NCBI GenBank assembly: GCA_039197065.1
Contig: JBCCUL010000026.1
Location: 1 to 64,000 of the forward strand
DNA: 64,000 bases
Origin: JANQPX01 sp039197065
GTDB lineage: Bacteria > Pseudomonadota > Alphaproteobacteria > Geminicoccales > Geminicoccaceae
Direction: 5' to 3'
The first letter of the stretch is position 1. Every line of letters begins with the position of its first letter. Below, in pieces: positions 9,199-16,507 of the stretch. A program made the translations under genes and the position numbers. The notes beneath the pieces were generated by a model. The model ran no database searches. It was not told where the DNA came from and saw only the letters and a list, made by a program, of their open reading frames with translations.

Positions 9199-10932
9199 AT
9201 GTCCAACGAAAAAAAGCCACTTCGCAGCACCGCCTGGTTCGGCCATCCGGATCGGGACGGCTTCCTGCATCGAAGCTGGATGAAGAACCAAGGCTTTCCG
9301 CACGACCTGTTCGACGGCCGCCCGGTGATCGGCATCTGCAACACCTGGTCCGAACTCACGCCCTGCAACGCCCATCTGCGCGATCTCGCCGAACGTGTGA
9401 AGAACGGCATCTATGAGGCCGGCGGCTTTCCGCTGGAGTTCCCGGTCTTCTCGACCGGCGAGAGCAACCTACGTCCGACCGCGATGCTGTTTCGCAATCT
9501 GGCGGCGATGGACGTGGAGGAGGCGATCCGCGGCAATCCCGTGGATGGCGTCGTGCTGATGACCGGCTGCGACAAGACCACCCCTGCCCTCCTGATGGGC
9601 GCGGCCAGCTGCGACGTGCCGGCGATCGTCTGCTCCGGCGGGCCGATGCTGAACGGCAAGTTCCGCAATGAGGAGCTGGGCTCCGGCACCCATGTCTGGC
9701 GCTTTTCCGAAGCCGTGCGCGCCGGCGAGATGTCGCTCGAGGACTTCATGGCGGCCGAGGCCGGCAACTCGCGCTCGCCCGGCCACTGCAACGTGATGGG
9801 CACCGCGTCCACGATGAACTCCATGGCCGAAGCGCTCGGCATGAGCCTCCCCGGCTGCGCCGCGATCCCGGCCGTGGACAGCCGCCGCCGGGTGATCTCG
9901 CAGCTCACCGGCAGGCGTATCGTCGAGATGGTCAGGGAAGATCTCCGCATCTCGAAGGTGCTGACCCGCAAGAACTTCCTGAACGCGGTGCGCGCCAACG
10001 GCGCACTTGGCGGCTCGACCAACGCCGTCATCCACCTGCTCGCCATCGCCGGGCGCCTGCCGGACACGGAGTTCAGCCTCGAGGATTGGGACGAGTATGG
10101 CCGCAATGTGCCGACCCTGGTGGACATTCTGCCTTCGGGCCAATGGCTGATGGAGGACTATTACTACGCTGGCGGTCTCCCGCCTGTTTTGCGCATGCTC
10201 GGCGAAAACGGCCTCCTCGACAAAGACGCGCCGACTGTCACCGGGCAAAGCATGTGGGAGAACGTCAAGAACGCCGAAAACCACAATCCCGAGGTCATTA
10301 GAACCTTCGACAACCCGCACACCAAAGAAGGCGGCATGGTCATCCTGCGCGGCAATCTCGTGCCGGAAGGCGCCGTCTTGAAGCCATCGGCTGCAACGCC
10401 GGAGCTCATGCAGCACAAAGGACGCGCCGTCGTTTTCGAAAGCATTGAGGACTACAAGGCGCGCATCGACGATCCCGCTCTCGACGTCGACGAAACCTGC
10501 ATCCTGGTGCTCAAATATTGCGGCCCCAAGGGTTATCCGGGCATGGCCGAGGTCGGCAATATGGGCCTCCCCGAAAAGGTGCTGAAGAAGGGCATCAAGG
10601 ACATGGTGCGCATTTCGGATGCGCGCATGAGCGGCACGGCCTACGGCACGGTGGTTCTGCATTCATGCCCGGAAGCCGCAGCCGGCGGCCCGTTGGCTTT
10701 GGTTCAGAACGGCGACATGATCGAGCTGGACGTCGAAGGCCGGCGCCTGCATCTAGACGTGTCCGACGATGAGCTGGCCAAGCGCCGCGAAAATTGGACA
10801 GCCCCGGAACCCGCCATGACCAGCGGCTACCAGAAACTCTATGTCGACCATGTCATGCAGGCCTCCGAAGGCGCCGATCTCGACTTCCTCCAGGGATGCC
10901 GCGGCCACGCCATCCCCCGCGAATCCCACTAA
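9199..10932 (+). CDS. IlvD/Edd-family sugar-acid dehydratase, probably L-arabonate dehydratase
   Basis: 577-residue Fe-S dehydratase. The three cluster-type cysteines are visible in C-N-T-W-S-E, M-T-G-C-D-K-T-T-P and G-C-A-A-I-P-type contexts, together with S-D-A-R-M-S-G-T-A-Y-G-T near the end. The opening R-S-T-A-W-F-G-H-P-D-R-D-G-F and the M-E-D-Y-Y-Y-A-G-G-L-P segment resemble L-arabinonate dehydratases rather than IlvD or Edd. The expected reaction is L-arabonate to 2-keto-3-deoxy-L-arabonate; specificity is inferred. No sugar transporter or downstream dehydrogenase is adjacent. ATG at 9199. The stop is followed by a gene-end repeat. Confidence 0.85.
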   Translation: MSNEKKPLRSTAWFGHPDRDGFLHRSWMKNQGFPHDLFDGRPVIGICNTWSELTPCNAHLRDLAERVKNGIYEAGGFPLEFPVFSTGESNLRPTAMLFRNLAAMDVEEAIRGNPVDGVVLMTGCDKTTPALLMGAASCDVPAIVCSGGPMLNGKFRNEELGSGTHVWRFSEAVRAGEMSLEDFMAAEAGNSRSPGHCNVMGTASTMNSMAEALGMSLPGCAAIPAVDSRRRVISQLTGRRIVEMVREDLRISKVLTRKNFLNAVRANGALGGSTNAVIHLLAIAGRLPDTEFSLEDWDEYGRNVPTLVDILPSGQWLMEDYYYAGGLPPVLRMLGENGLLDKDAPTVTGQSMWENVKNAENHNPEVIRTFDNPHTKEGGMVILRGNLVPEGAVLKPSAATPELMQHKGRAVVFESIEDYKARIDDPALDVDETCILVLKYCGPKGYPGMAEVGNMGLPEKVLKKGIKDMVRISDARMSGTAYGTVVLHSCPEAAAGGPLALVQNGDMIELDVEGRRLHLDVSDDELAKRRENWTAPEPAMTSGYQKLYVDHVMQASEGADLDFLQGCRGHAIPRESH

Positions 10933-10966
10933 CCGACGCGGCGACGCGCCGCGGCGTTGACTTTAG
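10930..10966 (+). repeat. stop-codon palindromic repeat, copy B
   Basis: Stop TAA, then CGCGGCG-ACG-CGCCGCG (10937-10953, perfect 7-bp stem) and GTTGACTT (10956-10963). It is the inverted partner of copy C at the other end of this gap. Confidence 0.65.
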
Positions 10967-11204
10967 TCTGGTGAATGCGATGGAGGTCCGTGTCCGATTG
11001 CGGGTGAGCCTAGGCTTGCGGTTGGGGTTTGAATCGACGTGTTTGCGCATGCGTGGCAACGAGCAGACAAACCGTTGCTCGGTTGGGAAAATGTGGCGAT
11101 CGAGCTTTGCTAAACGGCACTATGACGATGCATCAAGCGGCTTTGGCCCTCATCATGTTTGGCGACCGCCGTCAGTGCCATCAGCAATGGCTGCAGGCTC
11201 AAGT

Positions 11205-11220
11205 TTAAGGCTTGGTTAAC
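11205..11220. promoter_or_regulatory. candidate CtrA binding site
   Basis: TTAA-GGCTTGG-TTAAC: an exact TTAA-N7-TTAAC match, the full CtrA box of alphaproteobacteria. No annotated gene starts nearby. It lies 32 nt before the base of the long hairpin. Confidence 0.5.
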
Positions 11221-11251
11221 CTGCGCTCGCCTATGAAGGTTCGGCCTCGAT

Positions 11252-11328
11252 GGTCCATGCGCCCCTGGGAGTCTGCCCGCCCGCGGAGAGTGTGGGGCGA
11301 GGCACGGACTCCCAGGGTCTCATGGACC
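11252..11328 (+). ncRNA. candidate structured RNA (long hairpin)
   Basis: A 77-nt hairpin with about 28 pairs: GGTCCATG/CATGGACC, a symmetric 3x3 internal loop, CCCTGGGAGTC/GACTCCCAGGG, then TGCC/GGCA and CGCCC/GGGCG around a 12-nt loop. It is not followed by a T run, so it is not an ordinary terminator. Strand is assigned only because of the CtrA site on its left; a palindromic DNA element is the alternative. Confidence 0.4.
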
Positions 11329-11487
11329 AGCAAACCACCCATCGGTTTAACGGCATTGGGTTAAGAAAGCGTTCACACCGGCGGAACGTCACGTTTCACG
11401 TTCCGCAATCGGCGTTTAGCCAGATCGCCAAAGACGCGGACAAAACCGAACGGCCGTCAGGCCTGCACCAGGCCCCGACGCGAGTCT

Positions 11488-11524
11488 CAGGCAAGTCCAC
11501 GCCGCGGCGCGTCGCCGCCGGCTA
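11488..11524 (-). repeat. stop-codon palindromic repeat, copy C (yqgE end)
   Basis: Minus strand: TAG, then GCGGCG-ACG-CGCCGC (11504-11518) and GGCGTGGACTTGCC. Nearly identical to copy B, in inverted orientation. Confidence 0.65.
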
Positions 11525-12103
11525 GGCGTGGCCGGCTTGGGTCGAGAGGAGGGAGAGGTCGATGCCGAGCTTGGTCATCGCGCCTTCCCATTTGGCTTCG
11601 TTGTCGATGCCGAAAATGAGCTGGTCGTCTGCCGGGACCAGGAGCCAGCCATTGTCCTGGATTTCCTGGTCAAGCTGCCCCGCACCCCAGCCCGCATAGC
11701 CGAGCGCCAGCACGCAGCGTTCGGGGCCGCTGCCGCCCGCGATGGTTTTCAGCATTTCGGTGGTGGCGGTGAGCGCCACGTCGTCATCGATCAGGAGGGT
11801 CGATTCCTGGACGATGTCGGCGCTGTGCAGCACGAAGCCGCGGCTGGATTCGACCGGTCCGCCGAAATGCACGGGCAGATCGGGATGAGGTTCCTCGGTA
11901 TCCAGACCGAGATGGTCGAGCAGCGCATCGAAGCGCATGCTGTCGATCAGGCGATTAACCACAAGGCCCATGGCGCCATCGTCGGAGTGGGCGCAGACAT
12001 AGACGACCGTGCGCGCGAAACGCGGGTCTTCCATATGCGGCATGGCAACCAGGAGCTGACCGCTCAGCGAGATTTCGGATTGGGTGGTTTCGATGCTGAC
12101 CAT
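11522..12103 (-). CDS. yqgE: YqgE/AlgH family protein
   Basis: 193-residue UPF0301 protein. Characteristic segments are L-S-G-Q-L-L-V-A-M-P-x-M-x-D-P-R-F near the start, G-A-M-G-L-V-V-N-R, the F-G-G-P-V strand, and A-L-G-Y-A-G-W-G-A-G-Q-L-D-x-E in the second half. Function is not established for the family. Start chosen at 12103 (M-V-S-I-E-T) because this matches family N-termini; 38 upstream codons are open but family-unlike. Divergently transcribed from the peroxiredoxin gene across about 200 bp that should hold both promoters. Confidence 0.9.
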   Translation of the reverse strand: MVSIETTQSEISLSGQLLVAMPHMEDPRFARTVVYVCAHSDDGAMGLVVNRLIDSMRFDALLDHLGLDTEEPHPDLPVHFGGPVESSRGFVLHSADIVQESTLLIDDDVALTATTEMLKTIAGGSGPERCVLALGYAGWGAGQLDQEIQDNGWLLVPADDQLIFGIDNEAKWEGAMTKLGIDLSLLSTQAGHA

Positions 12104-12300
12104 ATAGTTGATGTAGACCGTCCTTACCTCCCCAGCAAGGCCGGGACGGCATACTCTGCTGTGATCGCCATAAGATCGTCGGAAAGCCGATCTCCGGGAC
12201 CCGCGGGAATGGGCCAACAGGCGGCCATTGCTTCGACCTGTTCCCCATGCCAGATTGCAGTCAGACCATAAACTTATCGGATCGACGGGGAGAACGAGAC

Positions 12301-12786
12301 ATGACGATCAAGGTTGGGGACAAGCTTCCGAACGCGACGCTTCGACGGCTCGGCGACGGCGGGATCGACGAAGTGAGCGTCGCTGATTTGACGGCGGGCA
12401 AGAAGATCGTGCTGTTCGCCGTGCCGGGTGCGTTTACGCCGACCTGCTCGGAGCAGCATTTGCCGGGCTTCATGCAGCATGCCGATGCGATCAAGGCCAA
12501 GGGCGTCGACGGCGTGGCGTGCGTGACCGTCAACGATCCCTTCGTGGTCAGCGAATGGACCAAGGCCACGGGCGCTGGCGGCAAGGTCGATATCTACTCC
12601 GACGGCAATGCCGAATTCACCAAGGCGGTCGGCCTGGAGCTCGATGCCAGCGGCTTCGGTCTCGGCACCCGTTCCCAGCGTTATGCCATGATCGTTGAAG
12701 ACGGCACGGTCAAAACGCTCCTCGTCGAGGACGTCCCGACCCAGGCTGAAGCCAGCAGCGCCAACGCCATCCTCGAAGCCCTCTAG
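12301..12786 (+). CDS. Prx5-type peroxiredoxin
   Basis: 161-residue atypical 2-Cys (Prx5/PrxII) peroxiredoxin reducing hydrogen and organic peroxides, probably using glutathione or glutaredoxin. The peroxidatic Cys49 sits in P-G-A-F-T-P-T-C-S-E-Q-H-L-P-G-F, and the conserved Arg is in G-L-G-T-R-S-Q-R-Y-A-M. No second cysteine is apparent at the AhpC resolving position. Cytosolic, no signal peptide. ATG at 12301 with GGGGAG upstream. Its TAG begins the longest copy of the gene-end repeat. Confidence 0.92.
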   Translation: MTIKVGDKLPNATLRRLGDGGIDEVSVADLTAGKKIVLFAVPGAFTPTCSEQHLPGFMQHADAIKAKGVDGVACVTVNDPFVVSEWTKATGAGGKVDIYSDGNAEFTKAVGLELDASGFGLGTRSQRYAMIVEDGTVKTLLVEDVPTQAEASSANAILEAL

Positions 12787-12869
12787 GTGGCGCGGGTGGC
12801 GCGGCCACAGCGTTGACTTGGGGGCGGCGTCGCTGAACGTGCCCTTGACTTGATGGGTATGCCGGCAGG
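12784..12869 (+). repeat. stop-codon palindromic repeat, copy D (long form)
   Basis: TAG, a partial duplicate of the stem (12787-12795), the hairpin GTGGCGCGGCCAC (12796-12808), AGCGTTGACTTGGGGGC, then CGTCGCTGAACGTGC and GGTATGCCGGCAG. The last two blocks recur almost unchanged in copy I 47 kb away, showing the element extends to about 85 bp. Confidence 0.75.
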
Positions 12870-12886
12870 CTGATGGCGCGTTCGAA

Positions 12887-13879
12887 TCAGGTCAAGTTAA
12901 CCGTCTGGCCGGTGCGCAGGCTCTCATAGGCGGCATCGGCCAGGCGGAGCGCCTCCAGGCCCTCTTTGAAGCCGGCCAAGGGCGACACACCACCAGATAA
13001 ACAGTCCACGAAGTGGTCGATTTCGGCGATGTAGGCGGGCGTGTAGCGTTCGATGAAGAAGTCCATCACCGGGTCTTTGACATCCGTGCCGCCTTCCCCC
13101 CAGGCGCTGAGGCTGGTCGCGCGCTGATTGCCGGCCTGCAGCATGCCGCGCTCACCGAAAGCTTCGACCCGCTGGTCATAGCCGTAGACGGCGCGCCGGC
13201 TGTTGCTAATGTGGATCAGTGCGCCATTTGCAGCCCGCATGGTGATCATGGCGCTGTCGATATCGCCAAGCGTCCCGATTTCCGGATCGACCAGATTGGC
13301 CCCCGATGCATGCACCGAAACAATGTCGCCGGCGAAATAGCGGGCGAGATCGAAATCGTGGATGGTCATGTCGCGGAACAAGCCGCCTGAGACCTTGATA
13401 TAGGCGGCGGGCGGCGGGCCCGGATCGCGGGACGTAATGGTGAGCTGCTCGAGCTTGCCGACGGCGCCGTCATGAAGGCGCTTTCGAAGCTCCATGAAGG
13501 TCGGATCGAAACGGCGATTGAAACCGAGCATAATCAGCGGATCGAGCCCGCCGATCTCATCCCAGCAGGCCTCGACCCTGGCCATGTCGAGATCGATCGG
13601 CTTTTCGCAGAGGATGGCTTTTCCAGCCTTCGCGGCGCGGGTCAGCAGATCGACATGGGTGTCGGTGGAGGACGCGATCAGGACGGCGTCGATGCTGTCG
13701 TCATTCAGGATCTCGTCGACCGTGTCCGCGACCTTGGCGCCCGTCGCCTCGGCCGTCTGCTTCGCTGCATCGCCCACGACATCGAGGACCGACGCCAGCT
13801 CGATGCGCGGGTGCCTGGCGAGATTGTCGGCGTGCATGCGTCCGATGCGGCCACATCCGAAGACAGCGATACGCGGCAT
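12887..13879 (-). CDS. iolG: inositol 2-dehydrogenase-like oxidoreductase (IolG type)
   Basis: 330-residue Gfo/Idh/MocA protein. Rossmann fold at the N-terminus (F-G-C-G-R-I-G-R-M-H, residues 7-16), the cofactor-adjacent E-K-P near 95, and R-D-M-T-I-H-D-F-D-L-A-R-Y with the catalytic Asp/His pair near 171-180. Closest in pattern to myo-inositol 2-dehydrogenase, which oxidises myo-inositol to 2-keto-myo-inositol with NAD. No other iol genes are adjacent, so substrate assignment is by family only. ATG start; convergent with the peroxiredoxin gene. Confidence 0.82.
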   Translation of the reverse strand: MPRIAVFGCGRIGRMHADNLARHPRIELASVLDVVGDAAKQTAEATGAKVADTVDEILNDDSIDAVLIASSTDTHVDLLTRAAKAGKAILCEKPIDLDMARVEACWDEIGGLDPLIMLGFNRRFDPTFMELRKRLHDGAVGKLEQLTITSRDPGPPPAAYIKVSGGLFRDMTIHDFDLARYFAGDIVSVHASGANLVDPEIGTLGDIDSAMITMRAANGALIHISNSRRAVYGYDQRVEAFGERGMLQAGNQRATSLSAWGEGGTDVKDPVMDFFIERYTPAYIAEIDHFVDCLSGGVSPLAGFKEGLEALRLADAAYESLRTGQTVNLT

Positions 13880-13955
13880 GTTTCTTGTCCTTGCGTGGGT
13901 TTATTCACCAGACCTTGCCGCAATCGCCCTGGCGGATCAATCCGACCGACGGACG

Positions 13956-14861
13956 CTAAAAGGTGCCGAGTTCCTCGATCCTGTATCCCTTGGGATAGGT
14001 CGGCCTCGGGATCTGCGTCAGCCTTCTGGGTTTCCTGCGCCGCGGCAGAACTCTAAGAGCAGCGGCGCGCAGCTTCATCATCCCGACGACGGATGCGCGA
14101 AGCCAGGCTGGCGCGATAGGCGAGCCCATGCTTTCCAGCAAGGGAGGATCGAGAAGGGCGCGGACGACCGGTCGGCCAAGCCAGAAGAGAAAGCGCGGCA
14201 GGTAAAAGCTCAGCAGCAGATCGGTCGTGATCTCGGCAATGCGCTGATTCGACTTGGCAAACTGAAAATGCTCGGCCTCGTAGTCGATGTTGAACCTCAT
14301 GATCTCATCGAGGTTCGAGGGAATGTTTTGGATGCCCATGCGCTCGCCGAGCCCGCGATAATAGAGAAACCAGGCCCTTTTTTCGCGCTCGCTCATCGGC
14401 CTTCGACCGAATCGACCCAGCCAGCGAATCGGCTCGCAGATGAAGGTCGAGAGGACATAGAGCATATCGTCGTTTTTGATCGCGAACCGCCCATGCATGG
14501 CGTTCATTCTGGCGATCGATCGCTTGCCATGGGCGCTGTCGAGGCCGTGCTCGATGGTCTCGGCGAGGAGAAGCTCGGTATCGTCATAGCGCTTTCGCGG
14601 CCGCGTCTCGAATTCCCGCGTCTTTGCGAGCAAGCCCGAAATCGACGGCACCGCGTAGGTCCGGAAGAGGGCGAGCTCGAGCGCGCGTTCGATGTCCCAG
14701 GAGAACTCGTAGGCATAAAGCAGAAAGGCGATCTGCTCGAAGTCCGTTTCCGGATCCAGGGCCGAGATCAAAGCCGCCGCCGAAGACCCCGAAGACAAAG
14801 CGTCCTCCAGGGACGGATAGCTGGCGAGCTGATCCTGGCCTGCGTTTTCGTTGCTCGGCAC
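13956..14861 (-). CDS. MpaB/Lcp-type oxygenase (DUF2236)
   Basis: About 301 residues. Matches the ER-bound oxygenase MpaB / latex-clearing protein catalytic family: the M-H-G-R-F-x-I segment near residue 122, then Y-V-L-S-T-F-I-C-E-P and conserved basic and histidine positions. Members bind haem b and cleave or oxidise hydrophobic substrates. A C-terminal arginine-rich tail is present. I chose GTG at 14861 because AGGAGGAG lies 9 nt upstream; an ATG 11 codons earlier is also open. Substrate unknown. Confidence 0.75.
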   Translation of the reverse strand: MPSNENAGQDQLASYPSLEDALSSGSSAAALISALDPETDFEQIAFLLYAYEFSWDIERALELALFRTYAVPSISGLLAKTREFETRPRKRYDDTELLLAETIEHGLDSAHGKRSIARMNAMHGRFAIKNDDMLYVLSTFICEPIRWLGRFGRRPMSEREKRAWFLYYRGLGERMGIQNIPSNLDEIMRFNIDYEAEHFQFAKSNQRIAEITTDLLLSFYLPRFLFWLGRPVVRALLDPPLLESMGSPIAPAWLRASVVGMMKLRAAALRVLPRRRKPRRLTQIPRPTYPKGYRIEELGTF

Positions 14862-14934
14862 GCCTGACCTCTCCTCCTGCAGACGACGTCGCATGCCGTC
14901 GCTTTCTTCGTTTCCTTGAAACCTGCCGCCTTCC

Positions 14935-15318
14935 CTACCCTACCAACACACGCCTGACGACCGCGAGCCCAAGCACCAGCCCGAAAAGCGACAATGCGAA
15001 CGAACCGAGCGCATAAAAGGCCAGCAAGCCATAGGCCTGGCGTTCATAGAGCGTGTAGACGTCGAGCGAGAAGGTCGAGAAGGTGGTAAACGAGCCGAGA
15101 AGGCCGACCGCGAGGAACAGGCGCACTTCCTGGCTGACGCTCCAGGAATGGGCCATCAGGGCCACCAGGGCGCCCATGGCGAACGAGCCTGCGATGTTGA
15201 CGATCATCGTCCCGAGCGGAAAGCCCGGACCGGCCAGCTTCATGGCGGCGACGTTCACGGCATAGCGCAACACCGCCCCGAACATGCCGCCCGCGGCGAC
15301 CGCTAATAGCGCCTGCAT
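14935..15318 (-). CDS. crcB: CrcB/Fluc fluoride channel
   Basis: 127-residue, four-helix membrane protein of the Fluc family: G-G-x-x-G-A-x-x-R-Y near residue 10, G-T-x-x-V-N-x-x-G-S-F in helix 2, and G-x-x-G-S-F-T-T-F-S-T-F-S in helix 3, which lines the fluoride pore. Works as an antiparallel dimer exporting fluoride. The ATG at 15318 is preceded by GGAGC; 24 upstream codons are open but run through a palindromic repeat and are not channel-like. No fluoride riboswitch consensus is seen upstream. Confidence 0.92.
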   Translation of the reverse strand: MQALLAVAAGGMFGAVLRYAVNVAAMKLAGPGFPLGTMIVNIAGSFAMGALVALMAHSWSVSQEVRLFLAVGLLGSFTTFSTFSLDVYTLYERQAYGLLAFYALGSFALSLFGLVLGLAVVRRVLVG

Positions 15319-15350
15319 TATTCGTGCTCCTTCGCGCGCACCGTCCAATC

Positions 15351-15400
15351 GGCTAGTGGTACGACCATATCGGGAGTGGTGCGACCACATCGGTAGAGTC
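15351..15400 (+). repeat. palindromic repeat, copy M (two hairpins)
   Basis: CTAGTGGTACGACCATATCGG (15353-15373), then GTGGTGCGACCAC (15376-15388) and ATCGGTAGAGTCCC. It lies in the crcB leader. Positions 15351-15376 are an imperfect inverted match to 16371-16396. Confidence 0.5.
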
Positions 15401-15499
15401 CCTCGATATCCCTATAAAACCTGGCGGCATCCCCGCCTGCAGCCGCATCGCGGCGAAGGTCGGGCCCGCCATGCCGGATCTTCGGAGCTTTGCTCCCGC

Positions 15500-15562
15500 A
15501 GACCGGGAGCATACCGTCAATCCGGGCTATGGCGGTCCGAGTCCATAAAGTGGCCACGCCAC
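15500..15562 (-). repeat. palindromic repeat, copy E (inside methyltransferase 3' end)
   Basis: Minus strand: AAGTGGCGTGGCCAC (hairpin 15550-15562), then ATGGACTCGGACCGCC and GACGGTATGC (15518-15509). It matches copy F downstream of the potassium channel over about 60 bp. Here the usual TAG position reads AAG, and the coding frame continues through it. Confidence 0.65.
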
Positions 15563-16284
15563 TTCCGCCAGATGGAAACATGGCTGAGGCTGACATGAGT
15601 GAACGGCTCCCGGCGCCATCCGCTCCAGCGCTCCTCGAGCGTCATGCCGGCGAACGTCGCCATGAGATCGAGCTCCGCGGGCCAGACATAGCGGAGTGGA
15701 AGCGAGCGGCGAACGGTCCGGCCATTGACGGATCGCATCTTGTGCGACGTGAAGGCTTGCGTCACCACGTCGAACTCATCGACGCCCCAATAGGTCTCCT
15801 CCAGCCGATACACGCGCTTGGTTTCGCCGAGCGGCAACAGCTGGAGGGGCGGAACGGCAACCTCGATGACGAAGCGCCCGCCCGGCTCCAGATGTGCGGC
15901 GGCGTTTTCGAAGCAGGCGGTTTGAGCGGCTTGCGAGGTCAGGTTGGTGATCGTGTTGAAGACGAGGTAGACGAGGGAAAATGAGCCCTCGACGCGCGCC
16001 GAGGCAAAGTCGCCGATGATCACATCGAGATCGGCGCCGCCCGGTTTTGCCTGGAGTCTCTCGACCATCGCCTTCGACAGGTCGATCCCGGCGACCGGAA
16101 CGCCCCTTGCCGCCAGCGGCAAAGCGATGCGGCCGGTGCCAATGGCGAATTCGAGCGCCCTGCCCTCGCCTGCAAGCTCCGCCAGAATGTCGACCGCAGG
16201 ATCGACCACCTTCGGGTCGAACATGTGAGCGTCGTCATCATAGGCGGCGGCGATGTCTTCACCAAAATAGCCATCGTCCTGCAT
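15517..16284 (-). CDS. class I SAM-dependent methyltransferase
   Basis: 255-residue Rossmann-fold methyltransferase. Motif I is A-L-E-F-A-I-G-T-G-R-I-A-L-P-L near residues 43-57; the acidic ribose-binding position follows in V-A-G-I-D-L-S; D-F-A and the motif IV region Y-L-V-F-N-T-I-T-N-L are typical of ubiE-like small-molecule methyltransferases. Substrate unknown. The final 15 or so residues are encoded by a copy of the gene-end repeat. Imperfect inverted repeats of 26 bp lie on both sides of the gene. Confidence 0.82.
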   Translation of the reverse strand: MQDDGYFGEDIAAAYDDDAHMFDPKVVDPAVDILAELAGEGRALEFAIGTGRIALPLAARGVPVAGIDLSKAMVERLQAKPGGADLDVIIGDFASARVEGSFSLVYLVFNTITNLTSQAAQTACFENAAAHLEPGGRFVIEVAVPPLQLLPLGETKRVYRLEETYWGVDEFDVVTQAFTSHKMRSVNGRTVRRSLPLRYVWPAELDLMATFAGMTLEERWSGWRREPFTHVSLSHVSIWRKWRGHFMDSDRHSPD

Positions 16285-16370
16285 AATCTTGCGCTCCCAC
16301 GTTGCCTTGAGACGCCGTGACGAGGTGGCGCATATCTAGCGTTGAGGTTCTGGAGGTCTATCAGGAGAAT

Positions 16371-16396
16371 CCTCCGATGTGGTCGTACCCCTAGCA
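16371..16396 (-). repeat. palindromic repeat, copy N
   Basis: Minus strand: GCTAGGGGTACGACCACATC and GGAGG. About 21 of 26 positions match 15351-15376 in inverted orientation across the methyltransferase gene. Confidence 0.45.
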
Positions 16397-16507
16397 TGGT
16401 CGAGACATCTTCATAGCCGGAAAAAGGAAGGGTCTGGCGGCCGATCCCATCTCGTGTAGAAAGACGATGCGCGCCCGAGCACCCGCCATCGATCGCAGAG
16501 ATTGGCC

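Larger units (their letters stand above)
10967..11487. other. intergenic region between convergent genes, with regulatory signals
   Basis: No convincing gene. It holds a full CtrA-type site, a 77-nt hairpin and a second hairpin (GCGGAACGT at 11381-11389 with ACGTTCCGC at 11398-11406, 8-nt loop). It is bounded by inverted copies of the gene-end repeat. The open frames here have no family resemblance. Confidence 0.6.

Noticed and set aside
15319..15516. Fluoride riboswitch upstream of crcB
   Set aside because: The conserved riboswitch segments are not visible; the leader is filled by palindromic repeat copies.
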